Source: Lachnospiraceae bacterium
GTDB lineage: Bacteria; Bacillota; Clostridia; Lachnospirales; Lachnospiraceae
DNA: 6,850 nucleotides
Assembly (NCBI GenBank): GCA_900766915.1
Contig: CAAFXE010000083.1
Coordinates: forward strand, 1 to 6,850
Direction: 5' to 3'
Both the position numbers and the translations under genes were made by a program. Positions 1 through 5,651 of this stretch are shown piece after piece. How positions within the stretch are numbered: the first letter of the stretch is position 1; every line of letters begins with the position of its first letter. The notes under the pieces were generated by a model. It made no database searches and was not told the origin of the DNA. It saw only the letters and a list, made by a program, of their open reading frames with translations.

Positions 1-18
1 ACGACGCTCTTCCGATCT
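1..18 (+). other. Illumina TruSeq adapter remnant (not biological)
   Basis: The first 18 bases, ACGACGCTCTTCCGATCT, are identical to the 3' end of the Illumina TruSeq read-1 adapter, the part that directly abuts a library insert. The genuine insert therefore begins at 19. The contig end was built from an untrimmed read, and the last six codons (Arg-Ser-Glu-Glu-Arg-Arg) of the transposase frame that runs off this edge are adapter-encoded. The identity is seen directly; the origin is established knowledge of library construction. Confidence 0.96.
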
Positions 19-549
19 ATTATTGAGGATAGAAGGATCTGGAGGCAATGTGATGACAGGACGCGTAGGTTCCATATGGGGTCTCTTATGACCGGCGTGA
101 CCAGACTGTGCCCCCGGTTTTCTGCCGGTAGCAATGCGGCTGTTTTTGATCTTTTTGTGGAAAGGTTTTACGGAAGAAGGCAGAGAAGAATTCTCATGAT
201 CGTGGTTCATCTGTGCTTTGAGTTTAGCAATAACATCCTGTGCTTCCTGAAGCTGAGCAGAAAGCTGTTCATTAGCGGATTTAAGAGAACGGATCTCTTT
301 TTCAAGGTCATCGATTTTAATGAGATCCTCGATCTGATGATCAGGTCGTGTTAAAGCGTCACGCCAAAGGTGATGGTATCGTTCCTTGTCCTTTGCCAGT
401 GTTTGATTTTCAAAACGGAGATGACGGATGATTTTTTCATGTTCCAGTTTTTCAGCATCCGTGTAAGTACCCTCTTTAAGACGGGCATTTTCACGGCGCA
501 ATGCGATCAGTTCTTTTCTCTGGATTTCATGAGCTTCCTTTAAAGTCAT
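19..549 (-). CDS. tnpC: IS66-family transposase (TnpC), N-terminal part, cut by contig end
   Basis: This is the N-terminal 177 codons of an IS66-type DDE transposase, the enzyme that cuts and joins the ends of its insertion sequence. The ATG at 549 follows a strong AGGAGGTG site (553-560). Residues about 5-115 are charged and heptad-like, predicting a long coiled coil. Then come the family hallmarks: NSSLPSS (120-126), a basic stretch, and GRKPGAQSGHAGHKR (142-156), matching the 'NSSxPPSS...GRKPGGQxGHxGH' segment of IS66 proteins. A proline-rich linker follows (EPTRPVITLPP). The zinc-finger-like region and catalytic DDE core should lie beyond the edge and are absent. The frame stays open to base 1, but codons 178-183 are adapter. 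The upstream gene ends 21 bp before this start, so the two are probably co-transcribed. IS66 membership is well supported; subgroup is not determined. Confidence 0.88.
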
Positions 550-570
550 TGCGCACCTCCTGATATAAGA

Positions 571-813
571 CTACTCAGACGGATCGAGGAACTGGTTAAG
601 TATAGTCTGCTGTTCCTTGCATATGGATACGACTTCTTCGTAATCAGCGGATAAGTCATGATACATTTGTGTCAGTTCCCGGTTTTCTTTTTTGAGTAAC
701 TGGTTGGCTTCAGTCAGATTTGAAATCTGAAGTTTCTGATTATTGATGATCTCGTTCTGGAGTGTAATCGTTTTTTCGGATTCGTCCAGAAGAGCCTGTA
801 ATGGATGATTCAT
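571..813 (-). CDS. Small coiled-coil protein upstream of the IS66 transposase
   Basis: An 80-residue protein, almost entirely predicted alpha-helix. Heptad-like spacing of Leu/Ile runs from about residue 5 to 75 (for example LLDESEKTITLQNEIINN and LTEANQLLKKENRELTQ), with no cysteines or motif pointing to an enzyme. The ATG at 813 has an AAGGTAGGT site 7 bases upstream (821-829), and the stop lies 21 bp before the transposase start. It does not resemble TnpA or TnpB, the usual accessory proteins of three-gene IS66 elements: the conserved TnpB 'DMRKS' type motif is missing. Because the transposase also begins with a long coiled coil, a role as partner or regulator of the transposase is possible, but that is inference. 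I do not recognise a named family. Confidence 0.7.
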   Translation of the reverse strand: MNHPLQALLDESEKTITLQNEIINNQKLQISNLTEANQLLKKENRELTQMYHDLSADYEEVVSICKEQQTILNQFLDPSE

Positions 814-820
814 GATGAAA

Positions 821-849
821 ACCTACCTTGGATTTATAGCTTTATTATA
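821..849 (-). promoter_or_regulatory. Likely promoter -10 and RBS of the IS66 genes
   Basis: Read on the minus strand, a perfect TATAAT lies at 849-844, 30 bases before the ATG at 813, and an AAGGTAGGT ribosome binding site lies at 829-821. The expected -35 position (about 867-873) reads TTCGCT or similar, a poor match to TTGACA. This would be a weak promoter or one relying on its -10. Confidence 0.4.
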
Positions 850-1045
850 AACGATCCCACGAAAAAAAGCGAATGGGAACAAAAAGCATACTGGCAAAAT
901 GACTGTGAAAAAGTGGCGAATTAAAAAAAGTGAGTGTGTATAACCGGGTGAAAAAGAAGCGAAAAATCAGTAAATACTGCGTTTATATAGAGAAAAGCAG
1001 TGGAAAGATCGGATGAAAGAAAGTGGGCAAGAGCAGAGGGAAAAG

Positions 1046-1054
1046 TTATCCACA
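1046..1054 (+). promoter_or_regulatory. Perfect DnaA-box sequence
   Basis: TTATCCACA matches the consensus DnaA box exactly. It is single: I saw no second good box nearby and no replication gene, so it may be chance, or a DnaA-responsive site in the leader of either flanking gene. The sequence match is certain; function is not shown. Confidence 0.35.
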
Positions 1055-1066
1055 AAGAAGCTGGAA

Positions 1067-1106
1067 TGTGCAAAACAGAAAAATTTATTTTTCTACGTTT
1101 TGCACA
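1067..1106. repeat. Long imperfect inverted repeat (hairpin)
   Basis: The left arm TGTGCAAAACAGAAAAA (1067-1083) pairs with TTTTTCT (1088-1094) and GTTTTGCACA (1097-1106), giving 17 base pairs around a TTTA loop with a two-base AC bulge at 1095-1096. No T-run follows on either strand, so it is not a canonical terminator. It could be an operator, a folded leader in the transposase transcript, or part of the insertion-sequence end. Confidence 0.6.
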
Positions 1107-1109
1107 AAA

Positions 1110-1125
1110 GCCAGCGTCAGCTGGC
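1110..1125. repeat. Short hairpin GCCAGC-GTCA-GCTGGC
   Basis: A perfect 6-bp GC-rich stem with a 4-base loop, three bases after the longer inverted repeat at 1067-1106. Two hairpins in tandem in the region where the IS66 end is expected suggest structured terminal DNA or RNA. There is no T-run, so termination is unlikely. Confidence 0.5.
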
Positions 1126-1201
1126 AGACGTGTGAACAGTAACAAAAAGTATCTCAATGAAAAGTAAGTGTCCTTTTTATGGTACAGCATTTGGAGTACA
1201 T

Positions 1202-1207
1202 TATACT
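1202..1207 (+). promoter_or_regulatory. Possible -10 box for the ImmA-like gene
   Basis: TATACT, within ATTATACTT, lies about 53 bases upstream of the chosen start. The -35 region around 1178-1184 (TATGGTA) is a poor match, so this is only a candidate promoter. Confidence 0.3.
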
Positions 1208-1247
1208 TGTGGGGAACTCTCCGCATCTTTGAGATAACAGATCTTTT

Positions 1248-1255
1248 GAGGTGAT
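1248..1255 (+). promoter_or_regulatory. Ribosome binding site that decides the ImmA-like start
   Basis: GAGGTGAT pairs with the 3' end of 16S rRNA over 8 bases and lies 4 bases before TTG at 1260. The upstream in-frame GTG (1251-1253) sits inside this site and so cannot be served by it. The start is therefore most likely TTG at 1260. Confidence 0.75.
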
Positions 1256-1259
1256 TTAT

Positions 1260-1775
1260 TTGGGAAATAGTTATATCTATACAAAAGTGGAAAAACTGGT
1301 CAAACGATTTAAGACCAGAGACCCTTTTGAACTTCTCGGCTGCATGAACGTCATAGTCGGAGAAACATCGAATTATAAGAAATTAAAAGGTTACTGCTTC
1401 ATGAGCTGTCAGACCATCTATGTCATGATCAGCAGCTTCCTTTCAGAAGAAGAGCAGCGCATCGTTGCTGCACACGAACTGGGGCATATCATCCTGCACC
1501 GGTCACAGCTGAAAATGGCTCCAATGAAGGATGACGTACTTTACAATATGATGGATTCTACAGAATATGAAGCCAACCTATTTGCTGCAGATCTTCTCCT
1601 TGAAGATGACGATGTGGCTGAAATGTCTAAGAACGAAGACCTGAACTATTTTGGATTCTGCAGCAGCCTGAATGCCAGCCCGGAACTTATGAGCTTCAAG
1701 CTCTACAGCCTGATGAAACGCGGACAGGCTTATCATATGCCAATGGAGATACAGAGTAATTTTCTGGCGAAATAA
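1260..1775 (+). CDS. ImmA/IrrE-family zinc metallopeptidase (M78/DUF955)
   Basis: A 171-residue cytoplasmic protein with the zinc-peptidase signature AHELGHIILH (HELGH at residues 72-76, numbered from TTG at 1260) and a second motif EYEANLFAADLLL (about 102-114) whose Glu should be the third zinc ligand. This is the pattern of ImmA of ICEBs1 and IrrE of Deinococcus, which cleave a partner transcription repressor. Length fits the single-domain family, and all ligands are present, so it looks active. The usual XRE-type repressor gene next door is missing: upstream lies the IS66 element, downstream a terminator. Its substrate must therefore be encoded elsewhere, or the partner was lost. The C-terminal ~55 residues show no recognised motif. 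TTG is preferred over GTG at 1251 because that GTG lies within the ribosome binding site. Confidence 0.88.
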   Translation: MGNSYIYTKVEKLVKRFKTRDPFELLGCMNVIVGETSNYKKLKGYCFMSCQTIYVMISSFLSEEEQRIVAAHELGHIILHRSQLKMAPMKDDVLYNMMDSTEYEANLFAADLLLEDDDVAEMSKNEDLNYFGFCSSLNASPELMSFKLYSLMKRGQAYHMPMEIQSNFLAK

Positions 1776-1900
1776 TCTGAATTCTACTTGTGATAAGAAA
1801 ATCCTTAATATTAGAAGATCTTATTCTGCTTTTAGTAACAAAAGAATAGGCTTGTTTTTAGGGATTTTTTGAATATACTATTAAATAAAAATTATGTGCT

Positions 1901-1945
1901 AAACCGTAGTAATGAACAAAATGAGATTCAGTACTACGGTTTTTT
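1901..1945 (+). terminator. Rho-independent terminator after the ImmA-like gene
   Basis: A perfect 11-bp stem, AAACCGTAGTA (1901-1911) with TACTACGGTTT (1932-1942), a 20-base loop and a T-run at 1940-1945. It lies about 125 bases after the stop, and the T-run gives it plus-strand direction. Confidence 0.75.
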
Positions 1946-1976
1946 ATTAAAATATTTTTGAGATATAATCAATTCT

Positions 1977-2012
1977 AAAACCAGACAAATATTCTACTTT
2001 TGTCTGGTTTTT
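1977..2012 (+). terminator. Second rho-independent terminator, 13-bp perfect stem
   Basis: AAAACCAGACAAA (1977-1989) pairs perfectly with TTTGTCTGGTTTT (1999-2011) around a 9-base loop and ends in TTTTT. The A-run before the left arm means it could also act on the minus strand. Together with the hairpin at 1901-1945 it separates the peptidase gene from the membrane-protein operon. The rest of 1776-2186 is AT-rich and holds no gene that I can see. Confidence 0.8.
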
Positions 2013-2092
2013 AGATAGATGCACCTATTTTGTCTCTTTCTGATAGCAAACCCATTTGTTAAGATAATTCTATCAAAAAAATGTAGCTAAAA

Positions 2093-2098
2093 TATAAT
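2093..2098 (+). promoter_or_regulatory. Likely -10 box of the HdeD/TVP38 operon
   Basis: TATAAT, within AAAATATAATTT, lies about 88 bases upstream of the first gene, after both terminators. The -35 position (about 2070-2075, CTATCA) is weak. The surrounding DNA is so AT-rich that chance matches are expected. Confidence 0.4.
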
Positions 2099-2140
2099 TT
2101 CTCATTTACATTGCAATATCACTATGTATGTAAATTATTA

Positions 2141-2163
2141 TTTTGTAATGTTCACTTACAAAA
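2141..2163. promoter_or_regulatory. Inverted repeat fitting the GlnR/TnrA box, possible operator
   Basis: TTTTGTAA and TTACAAAA are perfect 8-bp arms separated by 7 bases. The core at 2144-2160 (TGTAA, 7 bases, TTACA) fits the published GlnR/TnrA consensus TGTNA-N7-TNACA at every fixed position. It lies between the likely promoter and the ribosome binding site at 2171-2179, where a bound protein would repress. A second pair, ATTTACAT (2104-2111) and ATGTAAAT (2128-2135), sits just before it. The consensus is short and the region AT-rich, so the regulator assignment is tentative. Confidence 0.4.
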
Positions 2164-2186
2164 GTAAAAAAGAAAGGGGCATATAT

Positions 2187-2795
2187 ATGAGTGCATTAAA
2201 AAAAATTAAATCAGACATGTGTATGAATTCAGTAATTACTATTCTTATAGGAATCCTATTCCTGCTCAAACCTCATGGTTCCTTAAAAGTTGTTGCAATC
2301 ATAGCAGGGATTCTAATCCTGATAAGCGGTTTGCTGGATATTATATTTTGTGTGAAATCCTGGTTGGATCCTTACTTTACACGGACGACACTATTTACTG
2401 GGATTTTGAAAACAATTTTGGGGATTTTTATTTTCACCCATTCAAACATTACTACAATTCTGTTTTCCTATGTATTCAGCATTTTTATTGTAATAAATGG
2501 AATCTTTTGTTTGGAAGCATCTATTTACGCAAAAACAACATTTGCCTGTCATAGTAGCATTTATATTTTGATATCCGCCATAATTGTACTCGCAGGAATA
2601 TGTATGCTTTTCATTACGCCTGACACCGTCACGGTAGCTGCTATAATGGGAGGTGTTATTTTCCTGTTTAATGGAATTGTAAATCTTATCCTTTTATTTT
2701 GGCTTAACAAAATAGAACATATCTGTACAGATGAAATAAATGAAGTAATAGATGATATTGAAGGAAATATTATAGATGAAGAAGATATCAATTAA
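2187..2795 (+). CDS. HdeD/DUF308-family membrane protein
   Basis: A 202-residue integral membrane protein with about six hydrophobic helices (roughly residues 13-28, 34-56, 69-85, 88-110, 124-144 and 148-174). They form three similar hairpins containing small-residue turns such as GILILISGLLDI and GVIFLFNGIVNLI. This repeated pattern and length are typical of the DUF308/HdeD family, named for an E. coli acid-resistance membrane protein; no biochemical activity is established for most members. A strongly acidic cytoplasmic tail (about 182-202, ending DEEDIN) is unusual. The ATG at 2187 is chosen because AAAGGGG lies 7 bases upstream. The frame is open back to an ATG at 2124, but those 21 codons would cross the putative operator and lack a good binding site. 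The TVP38-like gene follows after 28 bp, implying one operon. Confidence 0.78.
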   Translation: MSALKKIKSDMCMNSVITILIGILFLLKPHGSLKVVAIIAGILILISGLLDIIFCVKSWLDPYFTRTTLFTGILKTILGIFIFTHSNITTILFSYVFSIFIVINGIFCLEASIYAKTTFACHSSIYILISAIIVLAGICMLFITPDTVTVAAIMGGVIFLFNGIVNLILLFWLNKIEHICTDEINEVIDDIEGNIIDEEDIN

Positions 2796-2823
2796 ACGCA
2801 GGGCAGGAGATGATTATTGAGTT

Positions 2824-3519
2824 ATGAAAGAATTTCATTGTAATAAAAGGCCACCAAAAAATAATATTAAAAAGTTTCTTCCTCTTTTTGCATTACTTCT
2901 GATCGCCATCATATTTTCCGTTTTAGTTAGCAGATCAGGAGAACCATTATCTGTGAAAACCATATTACGTTACACACCAGAAAATACAATACTGGCCTCT
3001 ATTATACTGCTTCTGTTTTTTGGTTTAAAAAGTTTTACTATCGTGTTTCCACTGTCTATACTCTATCTTGCAAGCGGAATTCTTTTTCCGCCTTTGCCAG
3101 CAGTTCTAATAAGTACAGCTGGTCTTTCAATTACAATTACCATTCCTTACTGGATCGGTCGATACAGTGGAGAAGAGCTTGTCCAAAGAATTTGCATAAA
3201 ATACCCAAAGGCTGCACAGGTTGCACACTATCAGAATGAAAACATCTTTTTTGCCTGCTTTATTACCAGAATCGTCGGTTTTCTACCAGGAGATATTGTC
3301 AGTATGTACTTCGGAGCTTGCCGAACAAACTTCCGTTTATATCTAACAGCTGGCATCTGTGGTTCCCTGCTAAGCATTATTACAACAACCTTGCTTGGAG
3401 CAGAACTTAGTAATCCGTTTTCTGTAACGTTTTTTATCGTTCTGTTTTGTAGAATTCTTGTTTCTGTTGGTTCTATAGCAACAAATTACTGTTTAAATAA
3501 AAAGAGAAGAAAAGAATGA
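2824..3519 (+). CDS. TVP38/TMEM64-family (DedA superfamily) membrane protein
   Basis: A 231-residue inner-membrane protein. A basic N-terminus is followed by a helix at about 17-35, hydrophobic segments at about 56-80 and 84-112, and two more at about 173-192 and 200-221, then a basic tail KKRRKE. The VTT/DedA signature is visible: a Gly-rich segment ending YWIGRYSGEE (109-118), then FITRIVGFLPGDIVSMYFGA (146-165) with the conserved Arg149 and Pro155. Relatives are implicated in lipid scrambling or envelope homeostasis; the substrate here is unknown. The in-frame TGA at 2818 makes ATG 2824 the first possible start. Its AGGAGA site (2805-2810) is 13 bases away, longer than usual, so translation may depend partly on the upstream gene 28 bp before. 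Pairing with the HdeD-like protein suggests a shared envelope-stress role (inference). Confidence 0.82.
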   Translation: MKEFHCNKRPPKNNIKKFLPLFALLLIAIIFSVLVSRSGEPLSVKTILRYTPENTILASIILLLFFGLKSFTIVFPLSILYLASGILFPPLPAVLISTAGLSITITIPYWIGRYSGEELVQRICIKYPKAAQVAHYQNENIFFACFITRIVGFLPGDIVSMYFGACRTNFRLYLTAGICGSLLSIITTTLLGAELSNPFSVTFFIVLFCRILVSVGSIATNYCLNKKRRKE

Positions 3520-3564
3520 TATATAGATTTCTTTTATGAATCCCTTTGCAAATACATAAATGGC

Positions 3565-3607
3565 CGGATTGTTACAAAATAATACTTTTTTATTTCATAA
3601 CAATCCG
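3565..3607. repeat. Long hairpin between convergent genes, no T-run
   Basis: CGGATTGTTA (3565-3574) pairs perfectly with TAACAATCCG (3598-3607). After two mismatches the stem continues for 6 bp (3577-3582 with 3590-3595), leaving a 7-base loop. It lies between the converging TVP38-like and activase genes, where a bidirectional terminator would be expected, but neither strand has a U-tract after the stem. It may stabilise both mRNA 3' ends or terminate inefficiently. Confidence 0.55.
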
Positions 3608-3627
3608 ACTCATCATCCAATTCTTAA

Positions 3628-4584
3628 TTACCTAATACTTTTCATTGAACCTTTTTCGCAGCGATTTCCCCATGCGTCAATCAAAACGCCATCTCTATAA
3701 ATACATACTATTTCACAATGATTTGGACATTTTCCGCAGTTCACTTCCCGTGTCTGAAACGTTTTATCTTTCACAGAAAAATCAAACGGTCTCCGATCAG
3801 CCATCCTTCGAGCCAGAATGGCTATTCCCAGTGCTCCCATCAAATGGCCATTTTGATCAACAAGAATATCACATTCCAAGGCTCTTTTAAATGCCTCCAC
3901 TACACCAATATTTTTACTAACACCACCTTGAAAAACAATGGGGGGCTGGATTCTTTTCCCTTTACCCACATTATTCAGATAATTCGCAGCAACCGCCTGA
4001 CAGAGCCCTGCAATAATATCTTCCTTTTTATGCCCCATTTGAATCTTATGAACAAGATCTGATTCTGCAAAAACAGTACATCTTGCAGCAATCTGCGTTG
4101 GATGCTTGGATTTCAGAGCTATTTTTCCAAAATCCTCCACATCCACACCGAGCCTTTTAGACTGGCTGCTTAAAAATGCACCTGTTCCGGCTGCACATAG
4201 AGTATTCATGGCATAGTCCACAGCCACTCCATTTTCTACCAGGATTATTTTCGAATCCTGTCCACCAATTTCCAGAATCGTACGTACATCAGGATAAAAA
4301 GTTGTAGTTCCAATTGCATGGGCTGTAATTTCATTTTTTACAACCGTAGCACCCACCATATCACCCACAAGTTTCCTTGCACTTCCCGTGGTGCCAGTGG
4401 CAGTAATTGTGTAATTGGATTGATCAAACTGTTCCTCCAAAAGGCGAATCAGCTTTTTGGATGCCCCAATCGGATCACCTTCCGTCCAAATATAAGCACT
4501 GGAAAGAATCTTGTCCTGTTTGTCTATGATTACACCTTTTGTGGAAATAGAACCGATATCAATACCAAGATATGCCTCCTGCAT
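3628..4584 (-). CDS. Acyl-CoA dehydratase activase (HgdC/BcrA-type ATPase)
   Basis: A 318-residue ASKHA-fold ATPase of the BadF/BadG/BcrA/BcrD family (COG1924). Members are homodimers bridged by one [4Fe-4S] cluster that use ATP to push an electron to very low potential. Visible motifs: phosphate-1 loop GIDIGSISTKG (7-17), EIGGQDSK (105-112), first cluster ligand in TLCAAGTGAF (Cys130), second in ARCTVFAESD (Cys169), and phosphate-2 loop VFQGGVSKN (217-225). Both cluster cysteines are present, so it looks functional. A C-terminal extension (about 275-318) carries five more cysteines (283, 286, 290, 294, 309). This tail is absent from the short HgdC proteins and may hold a second metal site (inference). 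ATG 4584 lies 2 bp after the preceding stop, with AGGAGGT (4591-4597) inside that gene, so translation is coupled. True hydroxyacyl-CoA dehydratase subunits are not adjacent, so the electron acceptor is probably the two upstream products. Confidence 0.9.
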   Translation of the reverse strand: MQEAYLGIDIGSISTKGVIIDKQDKILSSAYIWTEGDPIGASKKLIRLLEEQFDQSNYTITATGTTGSARKLVGDMVGATVVKNEITAHAIGTTTFYPDVRTILEIGGQDSKIILVENGVAVDYAMNTLCAAGTGAFLSSQSKRLGVDVEDFGKIALKSKHPTQIAARCTVFAESDLVHKIQMGHKKEDIIAGLCQAVAANYLNNVGKGKRIQPPIVFQGGVSKNIGVVEAFKRALECDILVDQNGHLMGALGIAILARRMADRRPFDFSVKDKTFQTREVNCGKCPNHCEIVCIYRDGVLIDAWGNRCEKGSMKSIR

Positions 4585-4586
4585 TT

Positions 4587-5651
4587 CTATACCTCCTGTT
4601 TTCTCATGGATATCATGTCATAAAAAGCCTCCAGACGGGTATCCAGCCCAGTATCACTGGTCTGTGAACCATAAGAAAGATAGAGCACAGGAACCTTATA
4701 GTCACGGCTGATATTTTGAAGAACAGGCATAATATCTATCTCTGGGGTACAGCCAGATGACTTCGCATGGATAATGCCGTTAAAGCCATGAGATGCATAA
4801 TGCTTGGCACACCATATATTTGCAGTCGAGGTAGGCCCCATTTCATATTCGCAGTATTCGCGAATCCCAACACTTAAATTATTTCCATGATAATGGAGAT
4901 TCCGATTTGTTACACTCATCCATCTGTGAACCTCCACACCCATATCTGCCAGCTTCTGTTCTAAATGATTATTAGAAAAATCATCTACTGCGGTAAAATA
5001 TTCCCCTACTATTCCCACTTTCAAAGGTAACTCTGGTTTTTTCAGTGGTATTTCCGAAAAATCCCTACGCACTGTATGGTAAGCAGCTTCAATATCATGA
5101 AATGTCTGGGCCGTCTGCATAGAAATCAAAAAACGATTCCATGCATTTTTCATATCCCCACGGTGCAGTTCAAATCCACAGTTCTTATAGTATTCTGCCT
5201 CCGTCTCGTCCAAAAATGACAACATTTTTAATGTTTCAGCACCAATCCTTGTCATGTGGGCAATAGAAGCTTTGGGATTGATCCTTCGAAGGGCCTTTAC
5301 ATAGTCTCTGGGATCACCTGTAGAATATTCCGAAAGATTGATAAATTCAAATTCATATCCAAGATCCCGGAGTATTTTTTCCTGTAATTCCCCATAATAA
5401 CCCAGCCTGCATAATCCCATAGTCATAATTAAAGTATCTGCCCCTGCATCAAGAGCATCAATCAAACTGCCAAGCGAACTTTTGAATGGTGTACATACAG
5501 AATCCGGACTATATCTGGATCCAACAGCAATCGTCTGGTTTGTCATAGGCGGCTGAAGGATATATTCTGCTTCCAGAGCCTGTTCCACAAAATACTTAAT
5601 ACACAGGTTATAATGCCCGAATAGGGGGAATGCTACTTTTTTCTTTTCCAT
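4587..5651 (-). CDS. COG3581-like dehydratase/activase-associated protein
   Basis: A 354-residue protein resembling the HgdB-like 'CoA protein activase' family (COG3581) found beside or fused to HgdC-type ATPases. Segments I recognise as family-typical are SPDSVCTPFKSSLG (48-61) with Cys53, MTMGLCRLGYYGELQE (76-91) with Cys81, HAKSSGCTPEIDIMPVLQ (295-312) with Cys301, and the C-terminal YLSYGSQTSDTGLDTRLEAF (324-343). Further cysteines are 158, 267 and 281. Cys53, Cys81 and Cys301 are candidate iron-sulfur ligands by analogy with dehydratase subunits, which is inference. The ATG at 5651 shares its A with the TAA stop of the preceding gene (TAATG), and AGGGGA lies about 8 bases upstream, indicating translational coupling. 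The next gene starts 2 bp after its stop. Substrate is unknown; the protein is full length. Confidence 0.82.
   Translation of the reverse strand: MEKKKVAFPLFGHYNLCIKYFVEQALEAEYILQPPMTNQTIAVGSRYSPDSVCTPFKSSLGSLIDALDAGADTLIMTMGLCRLGYYGELQEKILRDLGYEFEFINLSEYSTGDPRDYVKALRRINPKASIAHMTRIGAETLKMLSFLDETEAEYYKNCGFELHRGDMKNAWNRFLISMQTAQTFHDIEAAYHTVRRDFSEIPLKKPELPLKVGIVGEYFTAVDDFSNNHLEQKLADMGVEVHRWMSVTNRNLHYHGNNLSVGIREYCEYEMGPTSTANIWCAKHYASHGFNGIIHAKSSGCTPEIDIMPVLQNISRDYKVPVLYLSYGSQTSDTGLDTRLEAFYDMISMRKQEV

Larger units (their letters stand above)
814..1259. other. Gene-free interval between the IS66 genes and the peptidase gene
   Basis: About 445 bases without a convincing gene. On the plus strand, 860-1050 is very purine-rich (repeated GAAAAAG and GCGAA words). 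The outer end of the IS66 element should lie in here, but it cannot be fixed because the opposite terminal repeat is outside the window. One candidate edge is near 1132-1143 (GTGAACAGTAAC), purely a guess. A short palindrome CAGTAAATACTG sits at 968-979. ATCTCAATGA (1151-1160) and TCTTTGAGAT (1226-1235) form an imperfect inverted pair flanking the presumed peptidase promoter, with 7 contiguous matching bases. Other motifs are listed separately. Confidence 0.6.

Noticed and set aside
76..354. Plus-strand open frame of 92 codons
   Set aside because: It is the antisense shadow of the IS66 transposase, whose motifs are clear on the minus strand.
921..1226. Minus-strand open frame of 101 codons upstream of the IS66 genes
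   Set aside because: It runs across both hairpins and the DnaA-box word, has Phe/Leu-rich low-complexity content from the purine-rich opposite strand, no good ribosome binding site and no recognisable family.
1251..1259. GTG start for the ImmA-like gene
   Set aside because: This GTG lies inside the GAGGTGAT ribosome binding site; TTG at 1260 has proper spacing.
2124..2186. ATG at 2124 as start of the HdeD-like gene
   Set aside because: No ribosome binding site precedes it, and the added 21 residues cross the inverted repeat and promoter leader; ATG 2187 has AAAGGGG at good distance.
2219..2554. Plus-strand alternative frame of 111 codons and a minus-strand frame at 2561-2791
   Set aside because: Both are out-of-frame shadows of the HdeD-like gene, with composition expected from a hydrophobic coding sequence read in other frames.
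3645..4711. Several plus-strand frames opposite the activase genes
   Set aside because: They overlap the well-supported minus-strand activase and COG3581-like genes and show no family features.
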